Positions 35,157-43,768 of a stretch of 64,000 nt of DNA are shown here, piece after piece; position 1 is the first letter of the stretch; every line of letters begins with the position of its first letter. Location of the stretch: contig CAJKSP010000008.1 in NCBI GenBank assembly GCA_905202595.1, forward strand, positions 6,430 to 70,429, read 5' to 3'. The translations under genes and the position numbers were made by a program. The notes beneath the pieces were generated by a model. That model was given only the letters and a program-made list of their open reading frames with translations, was not told the DNA's origin and did no database searches. The DNA is from an uncultured Sutterella sp. Lineage in GTDB: Bacteria; Pseudomonadota; Gammaproteobacteria; Burkholderiales; Burkholderiaceae_F.

Positions 35157-35378
35157 GGCTGAGACTCCTGAACTTGGCTGTAGCTGCGGCCCGCGAGCGT
35201 CTTCGTCGACAGTCGCCGCAGCTCATGAATGCAACCTAGCACAGCTCAGAGCTGCCGCGGCGCCGCACTGAGCAGTGCTTCTCGTTTTATCAGGGCAGCT
35301 GAGAGATTCTGCTTAAGGCTTTCAGACAAATCGCCGCAGAAAGCGCCTTTTTCAGGTGCCGCAAGCCTGTTAAGGCAT

Positions 35379-35414
35379 AAAAAAAGCCTCCTGACGGCAT
35401 TCTCCGTCAGGAGG
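35379..35414 (-). terminator. Intrinsic terminator of the ccm operon
   Basis: CCTCCTGACGG / CCGTCAGGAGG, an 11-bp stem with a 6-base loop, followed on the minus strand by seven T. It lies 32 bp after the ccmI stop. Confidence 0.92.
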
Positions 35415-35446
35415 TTGGAATGCGGGCTAGCCGACAGCTGTCCGCG

Positions 35447-36793
35447 CTATTTGATTTCGGTGTTGATCTGGACAACCACGCCGCGGTCGCCGACTTCAAC
35501 GGCATTGGTCATTTCGCCCTGCAGATCGCCGGGCTGCGGCATGAAGTTGCCCGTCTTCGAGATGCGTGCGCCGACGATCACGACGTCAACATTGCGCAGC
35601 GTATCCGCTCCCATAGCCATAGTCATGGAATCGGTAAGCGTGAAGTTGTAGGGCAGCTCCTTCGCTGTCGTGCGGGTAAATGCCACCGGCATGCGGCTGC
35701 CCTGCGCCGGGCGCGCATAAATGAAGACGACGTCGTCTGGCTTCACCTTGCTCTTGAGCGCATCGGAAATCGTCACCGTGCCGGAGACTGCGCGCGCATT
35801 GGCCGGCGAAGCCGTCTTCGGCATCTGCTCGCGCATGAAGGACTGCGTACCGCCAGCCGGTTCGCTCGTCTCAACGCCGTCCGCCGCATTCTGATCCTGC
35901 GCTGCAGGCGAAACCGCGGAAATCGAATCGTTCACGCCGCCAAGACGCTTCGCCTCGGCGATGTTGCTCTGGATCTGATCGCGATCCGGAAAGTCCGTCG
36001 GCACCACCTTCAGAAGCCGCTCCCAATAGGCAGCGGCCTGCGCATACTGCTGGCGGTCCCAAGACTGAATGGCGAGAAGCGCAAGCGCCTTCCACTGGCG
36101 CGGGTCGATGTTGAGCGCCTTCTTGAGAAGCTTCTCGATGTCGGGCGTAATCACCTTGCCGTTCGCCGCAGCCATCATGTCAGCCATGTCCGCAATGAGA
36201 TCCGCATTGTTCGGAATGAGCTGATTGAGCTTCTTGAAGGCTTCGACCGATTCGTCAAAGCGGTTCATCTGCGCCGTAGCGCGGGCGAGCATGAACCAGC
36301 CGTTGGCGTTGTTCGGGTCCTCCTTCAGACGTGCGCGCAGATCGTCGAGCATCTTCTGCATCTCAGCCTGGCTGTGGCCGCGGCTGTTCGGGCTCTGCTC
36401 CTCCATCATCGCGATGAAGTCGGGATTCATGGCTGTATAGCGGCCGAGCGCCAAGTAGCCCGAAACTGTCGCCGCAGGAATCGCCACGAGGCAGATCACG
36501 GCCAGAATCCGAGTCGCCATCGACGACTTGCCGGACTGCTGCTCCGCATCCTGCTTCGTCTCTTCAAGCACGCGGCGCTCGAGCTCCATCTTCGCCTCAG
36601 CGTATTCGTCGGCGTCCATGCGGCCTGCGGCCTTGTCGGCCTCAAGCTCGGCAGCCTGCTGCCGGAGAATGCCGAGCACCTGCGAGCGGCGGTCGGCATC
36701 CGGATTGGCGCGCCCGCCGAACCAGAGCGGCAGACAGACGCAACACACCGCGACGAGCGTCATCGCGGCGCAGAGGATGATGAATGTGGTCAC
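35447..36793 (-). CDS. ccmI: Cytochrome c maturation protein CcmI
   Basis: 448 residues. Two N-terminal membrane helices (TFIILCAAMTLVAVCCVCLPLWF and ATRILAVICLVAIPAATVSGYLAL) flank a cytoplasmic loop with a coiled, Glu-rich stretch; after the second helix come TPR repeats (NNANGWFMLARATAQMNRFDESVEAF and following) and a C-terminal domain with VKPDDVVFIYARPAQGSRMPVA, the usual CcmI layout. CcmI chaperones apocytochrome c to the CcmFH heme ligation complex in the periplasm. Last gene of the operon; starts 3 bp after ccmH. Confidence 0.9.
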   Translation of the reverse strand: MTTFIILCAAMTLVAVCCVCLPLWFGGRANPDADRRSQVLGILRQQAAELEADKAAGRMDADEYAEAKMELERRVLEETKQDAEQQSGKSSMATRILAVICLVAIPAATVSGYLALGRYTAMNPDFIAMMEEQSPNSRGHSQAEMQKMLDDLRARLKEDPNNANGWFMLARATAQMNRFDESVEAFKKLNQLIPNNADLIADMADMMAAANGKVITPDIEKLLKKALNIDPRQWKALALLAIQSWDRQQYAQAAAYWERLLKVVPTDFPDRDQIQSNIAEAKRLGGVNDSISAVSPAAQDQNAADGVETSEPAGGTQSFMREQMPKTASPANARAVSGTVTISDALKSKVKPDDVVFIYARPAQGSRMPVAFTRTTAKELPYNFTLTDSMTMAMGADTLRNVDVVIVGARISKTGNFMPQPGDLQGEMTNAVEVGDRGVVVQINTEIK

Positions 36794-36796
36794 GGC

Positions 36797-37297
36797 CTAC
36801 TCCTTCTTGCCGGAGAGCAGCTCGTCGGCGAGCGCCTTCTCCTGAGCGGTAAGGGGCTTAGCAGCCGCAGCGACAAGACGCTTGCGGCGGCGCAGATTGA
36901 TGTAGAAGGCGCCGAGCCCGATCACCAGGAGCGCAAGGGGCCCGATCCAGAGAATCGCAGTCGAGAGCTTGAAGGGCGGCTTGTAAAGCACAAAGTCGCC
37001 GTATCGCTCGACCATGTAGTCGACGATCTCCTTATTCGTCTTGCCGGCCTTCACCTGCTCAATGACCTGATTGCGCAAGTCGACGGCGAGCTCGGCATTC
37101 GAATCGGCAATCGACTGGTTCTGGCAGACGAGGCAGCGGAGCTGCTCGGAAACCTCAACCACCCGCTTGTGTGCAACGGGGTCAAAGGCCGTCGGGGCGG
37201 CTTCCCGCGCAAGAGCAGGACCGGCGGCAAGCGCCATCGCCGCAGCAGCGCACGCGGCCGCGGCCGCCGCTCTAAGAGTCTTCGCATTGCTCATCAT
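36797..37297 (-). CDS. ccmH: Cytochrome c maturation thiol reductase CcmH
   Basis: 166 residues, signal peptide plus the redox motif LRCLVCQNQSIADSNA (LRCXXCQ, about residues 45-50) and a membrane anchor SLALIPL-type helix ILWIGPLALLVIGLGAFYINL. It reduces or presents the apocytochrome CXXCH cysteines for heme ligation. Start codon overlaps the ccmG stop (ATGA). Confidence 0.94.
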   Translation of the reverse strand: MMSNAKTLRAAAAAACAAAAMALAAGPALAREAAPTAFDPVAHKRVVEVSEQLRCLVCQNQSIADSNAELAVDLRNQVIEQVKAGKTNKEIVDYMVERYGDFVLYKPPFKLSTAILWIGPLALLVIGLGAFYINLRRRKRLVAAAAKPLTAQEKALADELLSGKKE

Positions 37298-37833
37298 TGC
37301 TCAGCCTCCAGCTTCTGCAGAAGCGGCTTCACCTGATCGTTCCAAAGATCGTCCAGGATGGGATAGCTCACTTTCGCGCGGATGACGCCCTTCTTGTCGA
37401 TGATGAAGGTCTCCGGCACGCCGGTAACGCCAAGATCGATGCCGACCTTGTTCTTCTGCTCGAAGATCACCTGGTCGTAGGGGTTGCCCGTGTCCTCAAG
37501 CACTCGCTGGCCTGCCGCAACCTGGTCCTTGTAGAGGAAGCCCACGATCGGCGTCTTGAGACCGCCTTCCTTGAGGCTCACCAGATAGGGATGCTCCTGC
37601 TTGCACGGCAGACACCAGCTCGCCCAGACGTTGAGCATCCAAACCTTGCCCTTCATGCTGTCGCTCTTGAAGGTCTGATCCGGATTGAAAAGCGTCGGCA
37701 GTTCAAACGCAGGCAGCGGCTTGTCGATCAGCACGCTCGGCAGCGCCCTCGGATCAAGGTAGAGCCCCTTGAAGAGGAAGCCCGCAAGCACGATGAAGAT
37801 CGCAAACGGGATGAGAAACTTCGCTTTCATCAT
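37294..37833 (-). CDS. ccmG: Cytochrome c maturation thioredoxin CcmG/DsbE
   Basis: 179 residues. One N-terminal membrane anchor (FLIPFAIFIVLAGFLFKGLYL), then a thioredoxin domain with WCLPCKQEHP at the active site, GVTGVPETFIIDKKG with the cis-Pro, and the family-typical PALPSVLIDKPLPAFELP. It reduces disulfides in apocytochromes or CcmH in the periplasm. Starts 23 bp after ccmF. Confidence 0.94.
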   Translation of the reverse strand: MMKAKFLIPFAIFIVLAGFLFKGLYLDPRALPSVLIDKPLPAFELPTLFNPDQTFKSDSMKGKVWMLNVWASWCLPCKQEHPYLVSLKEGGLKTPIVGFLYKDQVAAGQRVLEDTGNPYDQVIFEQKNKVGIDLGVTGVPETFIIDKKGVIRAKVSYPILDDLWNDQVKPLLQKLEAEQ

Positions 37834-37856
37834 TTAAATGGTCCTTCCCAAAGGTT

Positions 37857-39857
37857 TCAGGCTGCAGCAGAGGCCGCCTGAGCGCTCTTCTTCTTCCGGG
37901 CGCGGTAGCGGCGATCGCTCATCGCTATGAGGCCGCCCACAGCCATGATGATGCAGCCGAACCAGATCCAGGTCACATAGGGCTTGGAGTAGGCGCGCAC
38001 CACCCAGCCGCCGTCCGAACTCGGCACGCCGAGGCTCACGTAGACGTCGCCCGTAATCGAGTGGCGGATCGCCGCTTCGGTCATCGGCATGGAATTGGAG
38101 CTGAAGTACTTGCGCTTTTCCGGATAGAGATGTCCGATCTCCTGACCATCCTTCGTGAGCGTGAAGTCGCCGCGGTCGGCTGAGTAGTTGAAGCCTCGAG
38201 CAGGCGAAACGCCGTTGAAGGTGAAGGTGTAGCCGGCCACCGTGACGGTATCGCCCACAAACATGCGCACGTCGCGCTCGCTCTGATAGCCCTTCACGAG
38301 CGCCACGCCGATGATGAAGACGGCAACGCCGACGTGGGCGAGGTGCATGCCCCAGTAGGAAGCAGGCTGACGCTTCAGCCGGCCGAGCAGGCCCATGCCT
38401 TCCGGCGCGTTGCGCATCATGCCGCGGATGTCCTCAAGCGCGCCGAAGAAGACGAAGAGCGCAAGCGCGCATCCGACGAAGACCCAGTTGCTCCACTCGC
38501 CCATGGCAAGCGGAATGCAGGCGCCGAAGATGACGGCGGCAGCGAAGCACCAGGCAAGACGCTTGGCAAGCGTCTTCGGATCCGTTTCCTTCCAGCGGGC
38601 AAGCGGTCCCATGGCCATCAGGAAGACAGCCGGGAGCATCAGCGGGCCGAAGACTGCGTCAAAGTACGGAGGTCCGACCGAAATCTTGCCGGCATTGAGC
38701 GCATCCAGGAAGAGCGGATAGAGGGTGCCGAGCAGAACGGCGCCCATCGCCACGACGAGGAGCACGTTGTTCACGAGCAGCATCGATTCGCGGGAGATCA
38801 TCGAGAAGTTGCCGCCCAAGCCGACCGCCGGCGCGCGCCAGGCGAAGAGAAGGAACGACAGACCGATCACGAGGATCAGGAACGCCAGGATGAACAGGCC
38901 GCGCTCCGGATCGGTCGCAAACGCATGCACGGACGTCAGAACGCCCGAGCGGACGAGGAACGTGCCGAGCAGCGAGAGCGAGAAGGTGAGGATCGCAAGG
39001 AGCACTGTCCAGATGCGGAAGCAGCCGCGCTTTTCCGTGACGGCGAGCGAATGCAGCAGCGCCGTGCCCGTCAGCCAGGGCATGAAGGACGAGTTTTCGA
39101 CCGGATCCCAGAACCACCAGCCGCCCCAGCCGAGCTCGTAGTAGGCCCAGTAGGAGCCGAGGGCGATGCCGCAGGTGAGAAGAACCCACGCCGCCGTCGT
39201 CCACGGACGCATCCAGCGCGCCCAGGCCGCATCAAGGCGCCCGGAGAGAAGCGCCGCAATGGCGAACGAGAACGGCACCGCAAAGCCGACGTAGCCCAAA
39301 TACAGGAGCGGCGGATGGAAGACCATCCCCGGGTCCTGCAGAAGCGGGTTGAGGTCCGAGCCTTCTGCCGGCGTCGGGAAGAGGCGCAGGAACGGGTTCG
39401 ACGTGAAAAGCATGAAGAGCAGGAAGCCCATCGCAACCAAGCCCATCACGCCCGTCACGCGGGCCACCATGTCCGCGGGGAGCTTCTTGGCCGAAAAGGC
39501 CACTGCTGCGCCCCACCAGCCCAGCGTCACCGTCCAAAAGAGGATCGAGCCCTCATGGGAGCCCCAGGTGGCCGCCACCTTGTAATACCAGGGCAGCATC
39601 GAATTGGAGTTGTTCGCCACGTTGAGGACCGAGAAGTCCGACACGTAGAACGAATAGGCGAGGCAGCCGAACGCGATCGTGCCGAAGAGCGCGAGGCCGG
39701 CGGAAGCCGGCCGCGCTACGGCCATGAGCGCGCGGTTCCCTCGGGCGGCGCCGACGAGCGGCAGCACGCCCTGCACGATGCTGAGGCACAGGCACAGAAT
39801 GAGTGCGAAGTGTCCGATCTCAGGAATCACTTTGTAGTTTCTCCGATCAGTGATCAT
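37857..39857 (-). CDS. ccmF: Heme lyase CcmF
   Basis: 666 residues, about 15 membrane segments. The tryptophan-rich heme motif GWGGWWFWDPVENSSFMPWL, the HPPLLYLGYVGF segment and the SREWHE-type C-terminal periplasmic part are present, with conserved His-containing loops (WGSHEGS, WGMHLAHVG). With CcmH and CcmI it attaches heme to CXXCH cysteines of exported cytochromes. Standard systems attach only to CX2CH; a CX15CH site, as in the octaheme protein at 17894-19870, usually needs a dedicated lyase, which is not seen here. Confidence 0.95.
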   Translation of the reverse strand: MITDRRNYKVIPEIGHFALILCLCLSIVQGVLPLVGAARGNRALMAVARPASAGLALFGTIAFGCLAYSFYVSDFSVLNVANNSNSMLPWYYKVAATWGSHEGSILFWTVTLGWWGAAVAFSAKKLPADMVARVTGVMGLVAMGFLLFMLFTSNPFLRLFPTPAEGSDLNPLLQDPGMVFHPPLLYLGYVGFAVPFSFAIAALLSGRLDAAWARWMRPWTTAAWVLLTCGIALGSYWAYYELGWGGWWFWDPVENSSFMPWLTGTALLHSLAVTEKRGCFRIWTVLLAILTFSLSLLGTFLVRSGVLTSVHAFATDPERGLFILAFLILVIGLSFLLFAWRAPAVGLGGNFSMISRESMLLVNNVLLVVAMGAVLLGTLYPLFLDALNAGKISVGPPYFDAVFGPLMLPAVFLMAMGPLARWKETDPKTLAKRLAWCFAAAVIFGACIPLAMGEWSNWVFVGCALALFVFFGALEDIRGMMRNAPEGMGLLGRLKRQPASYWGMHLAHVGVAVFIIGVALVKGYQSERDVRMFVGDTVTVAGYTFTFNGVSPARGFNYSADRGDFTLTKDGQEIGHLYPEKRKYFSSNSMPMTEAAIRHSITGDVYVSLGVPSSDGGWVVRAYSKPYVTWIWFGCIIMAVGGLIAMSDRRYRARKKKSAQAASAAA

Positions 39858-40063
39858 CCCCCGGTCCAGGGCTTCTTGCGGAAGACCCCTCTGCCGGGAC
39901 TTTGCTTATTGGCGCAGGAAGGCCGCCTTCAGGCTCGAAGGCCCCGCCGCCCGCCGGCTGAGCCGAAGAGCACTGCGGGGCATGAAAGCGCATGAAGCCT
40001 GCCTGCTGCGCCGGCGGAAGACGGCTTCCGATGCCGTCCTTCGCCTTGTTCTGAGAAGCGCTC

Positions 40064-40561
40064 TCAGGGCTTCGCCGGCGCAGGCGCCGCTGCCGCAGCC
40101 GCAGCCGCCTGCTTTTCATGCGCCTTCGCTACGCCGGCCTTGTGCGCATCTTCCAGCGCCTTGGCCGCTTCAGGCGGCATGTAGTTCTCATCGTGCTTGG
40201 CGAGCACTTCCGAGGCGGTGAAGAGCCCTGAATCGTCAATCTTGCCCTGCGCCACGACGCCCTGGCCTTCGCTGAAGAGATCCGGAAGGATGCCCTTGTA
40301 CTCGACGTTCACTGTCTGAGCCGTGTCGGTAATGCGGAAGCGCACCGTCACGCCGTCCTTCTCATGCTCGACAGAGCCCGGCTCGACGACGCCGCCAAGA
40401 CGGAAGGTGCGCCCGACTGGCGCTTCCTTCGCCGCAACCTGCGAAGGCGAGAAGAAGAAAACGAGGTTGTCGCTGAAGGCCTGCAGAGCGAGGAACACGC
40501 CGGCGCCCACCACGACGACGGCGGCTCCAATGAGAGCGAGCTTCTTGCTTTTCGCGTTCAT
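40064..40561 (-). CDS. ccmE: Heme chaperone CcmE
   Basis: 165 residues: N-terminal membrane anchor (LALIGAAVVVVGAGVFLAL), beta-barrel domain (RTFRLGGVVEPGSV), and the heme-binding motif AKHDENYMPPE with the covalent His, then an Ala/Pro/Lys-rich tail. It carries heme from CcmABCD to CcmF in the periplasm. Start overlaps the ccmD stop (ATGA). The 206 bp between ccmE and ccmF hold no gene. Confidence 0.95.
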   Translation of the reverse strand: MNAKSKKLALIGAAVVVVGAGVFLALQAFSDNLVFFFSPSQVAAKEAPVGRTFRLGGVVEPGSVEHEKDGVTVRFRITDTAQTVNVEYKGILPDLFSEGQGVVAQGKIDDSGLFTASEVLAKHDENYMPPEAAKALEDAHKAGVAKAHEKQAAAAAAAAPAPAKP

Positions 40562-40749
40562 TCGTTGATCTCCAAAGTGGATTGCGCGGCGCGCGCCTCG
40601 CGCAGAATCCGCGCGCAGATGCGGCGGCGGCGGCTGATGAGGCTCGCGAGTTCATAGACGACGCCGGCGGCGAAGGCGCCATAGGCGCACCACACGTAGT
40701 AGCCGTGGCCGTTCATGTAGAAGAAGTCGGAAATGGATGTCCAGTTCAC
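40558..40749 (-). CDS. ccmD: Heme exporter protein CcmD
   Basis: 63 residues from a GTG start at 40749 that overlaps the ccmC TGA (GTGA). The sequence FFYMNGHGYYVWCAYGAFAAGVVYEL is the typical CcmD membrane segment (HGYYVW plus a single helix), followed by a basic cytoplasmic tail. It helps release holo-CcmE from the CcmABC complex. An upstream ATG-initiated frame would extend into ccmC and is rejected. Confidence 0.85.
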   Translation of the reverse strand: MNWTSISDFFYMNGHGYYVWCAYGAFAAGVVYELASLISRRRRICARILREARAAQSTLEINE

Positions 40750-41477
40750 AGCCTGCCCTCCAGCGCGGTTTCTTGAACCCAAGTCGAGCGGCGCTCCCGC
40801 TCGAGCACGATCGTGCGGGCACGCGAGAGCACGACGCCCACGCCGTAGCAGGTGCCGGCGGCGAGCATGATCATGATCGTCGCGAGCATGATCGAGGCAA
40901 TCGAGGAGCCGCTTGACGTAATGGATGCGCCCTGGTGGAGCGTGTTCCACCAGCGCACGGAGAAATAGATGATCGGCACGTTCACGGCGCCCACGATCGA
41001 GATGACCGAAGCGGCGCGGTCTGCGCGGCGCTTGTCGTCAATGGCGGAGTGCAGCGCAATAAAGCCGAGGTAGAGGAAGAAGAGAATCAGCATCGAGGTG
41101 AGGCGCGCATCCCACACCCAGTATGTGCCCCAGGTCGGACGGCCCCAGAAAGCGCCGGAAAAGAGCGCAATGAAGCCCATGAGCGCGCCGGTCGGCGCCA
41201 TGGCCTGAGAAAGGATGAACGCAAGGCGGCTGTCCTTCAGCAGCCCAACGATCGAGCACACGGCCATGAGGATGTAGAGCGACATGGAAAGCCAGGCCGC
41301 CGGAATGTGGATGAAGATGATGCGGTACGAATTCCCCTGGCGAGCCTCGATCGGGCAGACGAAGAACCCAAGATAGAAGCCGACGGCGAAGAGCACGAGC
41401 GCGAGCCCCAAAAAGACGGGAACGCACTTGCCCGCCGCGCGGTAAAAGCCTTGCAGTCCAGCTGGCTGATTCATCAT
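40746..41477 (-). CDS. ccmC: Heme exporter membrane protein CcmC
   Basis: 243 residues with six membrane segments and the family WWD domain GRPTWGTYWVWDARLTSMLILF, flanked by His residues (IFIHIPAAW and WWNTLHQGAS). It binds heme and passes it to CcmE at the periplasmic face. Within ccmABCDEFGHI, 43 bp after ccmB. Confidence 0.95.
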   Translation of the reverse strand: MMNQPAGLQGFYRAAGKCVPVFLGLALVLFAVGFYLGFFVCPIEARQGNSYRIIFIHIPAAWLSMSLYILMAVCSIVGLLKDSRLAFILSQAMAPTGALMGFIALFSGAFWGRPTWGTYWVWDARLTSMLILFFLYLGFIALHSAIDDKRRADRAASVISIVGAVNVPIIYFSVRWWNTLHQGASITSSGSSIASIMLATIMIMLAAGTCYGVGVVLSRARTIVLERERRSTWVQETALEGRL

Positions 41478-41520
41478 TGACCTTTGTTGTTGTTCCTAGA
41501 AATATGGGGCGGCTCGCACT

Positions 41521-42189
41521 TTACTGCTCGGCGATGCGAAGCGCTGCAGACACGGCCATCGGCGCCAGGGCAAGTGAGAAGAGCGTCAAAGCGCCGACGA
41601 TCATGAAGTGCGAGGACGGATCAAGCGACATCGCTACCTGCTGCGAGGCGCCTGCGCCGAAAATGAGGACCGGAATATATAGCGGAAGCACGAGGAGCGA
41701 CGTCAAAACGCCGCCGGCGCGAAGGCCCAGCGTCAGCGCGGCGCCTACGGCGCCGACAAGCGAAAGCACCGGCGTGCCGAGTAGCAGGCTCCCGACCATC
41801 ACGAGCGTTACGTTGAGATCGAGATCGAACATCACGCCGAAAATCGTTGCAAAGATCGTCATCGGCACGCCCGTGACGAGCCAGTGAGCCGCCACTTTCG
41901 CAATGACGATGATGGGCAGCGGCTGAGCAGCCACAAGCATCTGTTCGAGCGTCCCGTCCTCATGGTCCGTTGCAAACATGCGCGGCAGCGAAAGGAGCGC
42001 GGCAAGAAGCGCTGCCACCCAGACGACGCCCGGAGCAATGGAGCGCAGAATGTTCGTTTCGGCGCCGACGCCGAGCGGCACCAGCGTCACCACAACGGCA
42101 AAGAAGAAAATTACCTGCGCGAGATCAGACTTGCGGCGCAGCGAAAGCGTCAAGTCGCGGCGCAGAATCGTAAGAAAGAGTTGAAACAT
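41521..42189 (-). CDS. ccmB: Heme exporter membrane protein CcmB
   Basis: 222 residues, six membrane segments. FLTILRRDLTLSLRRKSDL at the N-terminus and HEDGTLEQMLVAAQPLPIIVIAKVAAHWLVTGVP in the centre are typical. Permease subunit of the CcmAB ATPase, needed to release CcmE. 20 bp after ccmA. Confidence 0.93.
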   Translation of the reverse strand: MFQLFLTILRRDLTLSLRRKSDLAQVIFFFAVVVTLVPLGVGAETNILRSIAPGVVWVAALLAALLSLPRMFATDHEDGTLEQMLVAAQPLPIIVIAKVAAHWLVTGVPMTIFATIFGVMFDLDLNVTLVMVGSLLLGTPVLSLVGAVGAALTLGLRAGGVLTSLLVLPLYIPVLIFGAGASQQVAMSLDPSSHFMIVGALTLFSLALAPMAVSAALRIAEQ

Positions 42190-42209
42190 GACTGCTACGG
42201 CCTCCGGCG

Positions 42210-42920
42210 TCAGCGCGCTTCATTTGCCGCTTCAAGCGCAGCGGCGTCATCCATCGCACGCTCAACCGCAGAGCGGCGCCTCGGCGCCCACTTCTCCGGC
42301 TCGATTACAAGAAGCCGCGCATTTTCCACAGGCACTTCCTGGTGCGTGACGAGCATGACGACGCCGCCAGCCTGCACGTGCTCGCCCACAAGCTTTGCAA
42401 GACGAGCTACGCCCTTGACGTCGAGCGCAGTGAAGGGCTCGTCGAGAATCCAAAGCGGAACGGAGCCGGAAAGCCAAAGCCTCGCAAGCGCGACGCGCCG
42501 GCGCTGGCCCTGAGAGAGCTGGCCCGCAGGAGAGTCGACAAAATCAGAAAGGCCGACCGCTGCAAGCGCCTTGAGCGCCTCGCCTTCGGTGGCTTCGAGC
42601 GAGGCGACGCGTGCATTGATGAGAACGTTCTCCATGACGGAGAGATCGTCCTTCACGCCGTTGCGGTGCCCGATGTAGCAGAGCTCGCGCCAATAGTCCT
42701 GAGCGGCCTTGAGAATCGGCACGCCTCGCCAGAGCACCTCGCCCTCAACCGGCCGCATGAGTCCTGTGAGCAGGCGCAGCAGCGTCGTCTTGCCTGCGCC
42801 GTTGGAGCCGGCAATCCGCACGAGCGTGCCGGACTCAACCGAAAACGACATGCCTCTGAAGAGGGTTCGCTCGCCTCGCTCGCACGTCAGTCCGCGGACT
42901 TCAAGAATGGGTTCAGTCAT
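42210..42920 (-). CDS. ccmA: Heme exporter ATP-binding protein CcmA
   Basis: 236 residues from MTEPILEVRGLTCERG at 42920; a longer frame from 42962 is possible, and neither start has a clear ribosome site. Walker A GSNGAGKTTLL, signature LSQGQRRR, Walker B LWILDEPFTALD and H-loop VTHQE are all intact; LSQGQ is the CcmA form. First gene of the ccm operon, so the promoter lies in 42921-43100. Confidence 0.93.
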   Translation of the reverse strand: MTEPILEVRGLTCERGERTLFRGMSFSVESGTLVRIAGSNGAGKTTLLRLLTGLMRPVEGEVLWRGVPILKAAQDYWRELCYIGHRNGVKDDLSVMENVLINARVASLEATEGEALKALAAVGLSDFVDSPAGQLSQGQRRRVALARLWLSGSVPLWILDEPFTALDVKGVARLAKLVGEHVQAGGVVMLVTHQEVPVENARLLVIEPEKWAPRRRSAVERAMDDAAALEAANEAR

Positions 42921-43354
42921 GGAGGAGATTTCTCTGCGCGGTTCTATTGTCGGGCCGTCCAAAGGCGGACAGCTCCAATGTTGCAGGGCAGTTTAGGAAC
43001 GCTAAATTAAGGTTCCCTTATAAATAGTTACAAACGAGAGGAGCGTCCGCCATCGCATAACTCTATGTTTACAATAGGTTTTATCTTTGCGACGATGCCA
43101 CTTGAAGCCGCTTCTCGCCGCGTTCAATTCTTAAGAATTGCATCTGCCGGCTGACATTTTCCGCTTTGCCCGCCGCCTCGCGGCCCCGTTGCCGGCAGCT
43201 GCCGGCCGCTTCCGGAATCGGAAACTTCTCGGGACGCCGCATCGAAATCGAGCCTGCGAACGATAGAATGAACTCTCCATGAGCGCAGGCGCGCTCGGGC
43301 GCTCAGAGCGGGCGGCCGGCAGCCGCGCTGCAGACTTCACGCGAAACCACAAAT
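42921..43354. promoter_or_regulatory. Divergent intergenic region between ccmA and the small lipoprotein gene
   Basis: About 430 bp. The part 42990-43090 is AT-rich (for example TTATAAATAG and TGTTTACAAT), the likely place of the ccm promoter, but no good -35/-10 pair can be named on either strand. The part 43140-43350 is GC-rich and holds only chance open frames. Confidence 0.4.
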
Positions 43355-43768
43355 ATGATGACAGCCAAGCGCGCCGCGGCCTTCGCCGCCGGAGCCGCTG
43401 CAGCTCTCGCGCTCTGCGCGGGCTGCGCGCCGCTTAAGGAACAGCACACGAGCTTCATGAACCGCACCGAGTCCATTACCAATGTGGTGGGCAGCATCTG
43501 GCGCATTCAAGCTTCGTGGCCCAACACGAAATCCTCCAAGGACCTTTCCGAGCATCTCTACGAACGCGCGCAGCGCTTCTGCGGCGGAGACGACCAGGGC
43601 ATGATGCCGCTCACCGGAACGACCCATGACGGTTCGGGCGATGCCAAGCGCCCGGCTACAGGCTGGCTTGAATTCCGCTGCGCCAACCCTGAAAAGGTCG
43701 AACGCGAATACAAAGGCATCACGCTGCATTTTGACGACCTTCTCGACGACGAAGAGAGCAAGAAGTAG
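43355..43768 (+). CDS. Small predicted lipoprotein of unknown function
   Basis: 137 residues. N-terminal lipoprotein signal with lipobox LCAGC (lipidated Cys near residue 24), then a mostly polar region with two Cys (FCGGDD and FRCANPE) that could form a disulfide, and an acidic end (LLDDEESKK). I do not recognise the family. Its stop overlaps the uvrC GTG by one base (TAGTG), so the two are translationally coupled, and it is probably the first gene of a lipoprotein-uvrC-pgsA operon. Confidence 0.7.
   Translation: MMTAKRAAAFAAGAAAALALCAGCAPLKEQHTSFMNRTESITNVVGSIWRIQASWPNTKSSKDLSEHLYERAQRFCGGDDQGMMPLTGTTHDGSGDAKRPATGWLEFRCANPEKVEREYKGITLHFDDLLDDEESKK

Noticed and set aside
38334..39995. A 553-codon plus-strand frame opposite ccmF
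   Set aside because: Arg/Glu/His-rich shadow; ccmF on the minus strand is unmistakable.
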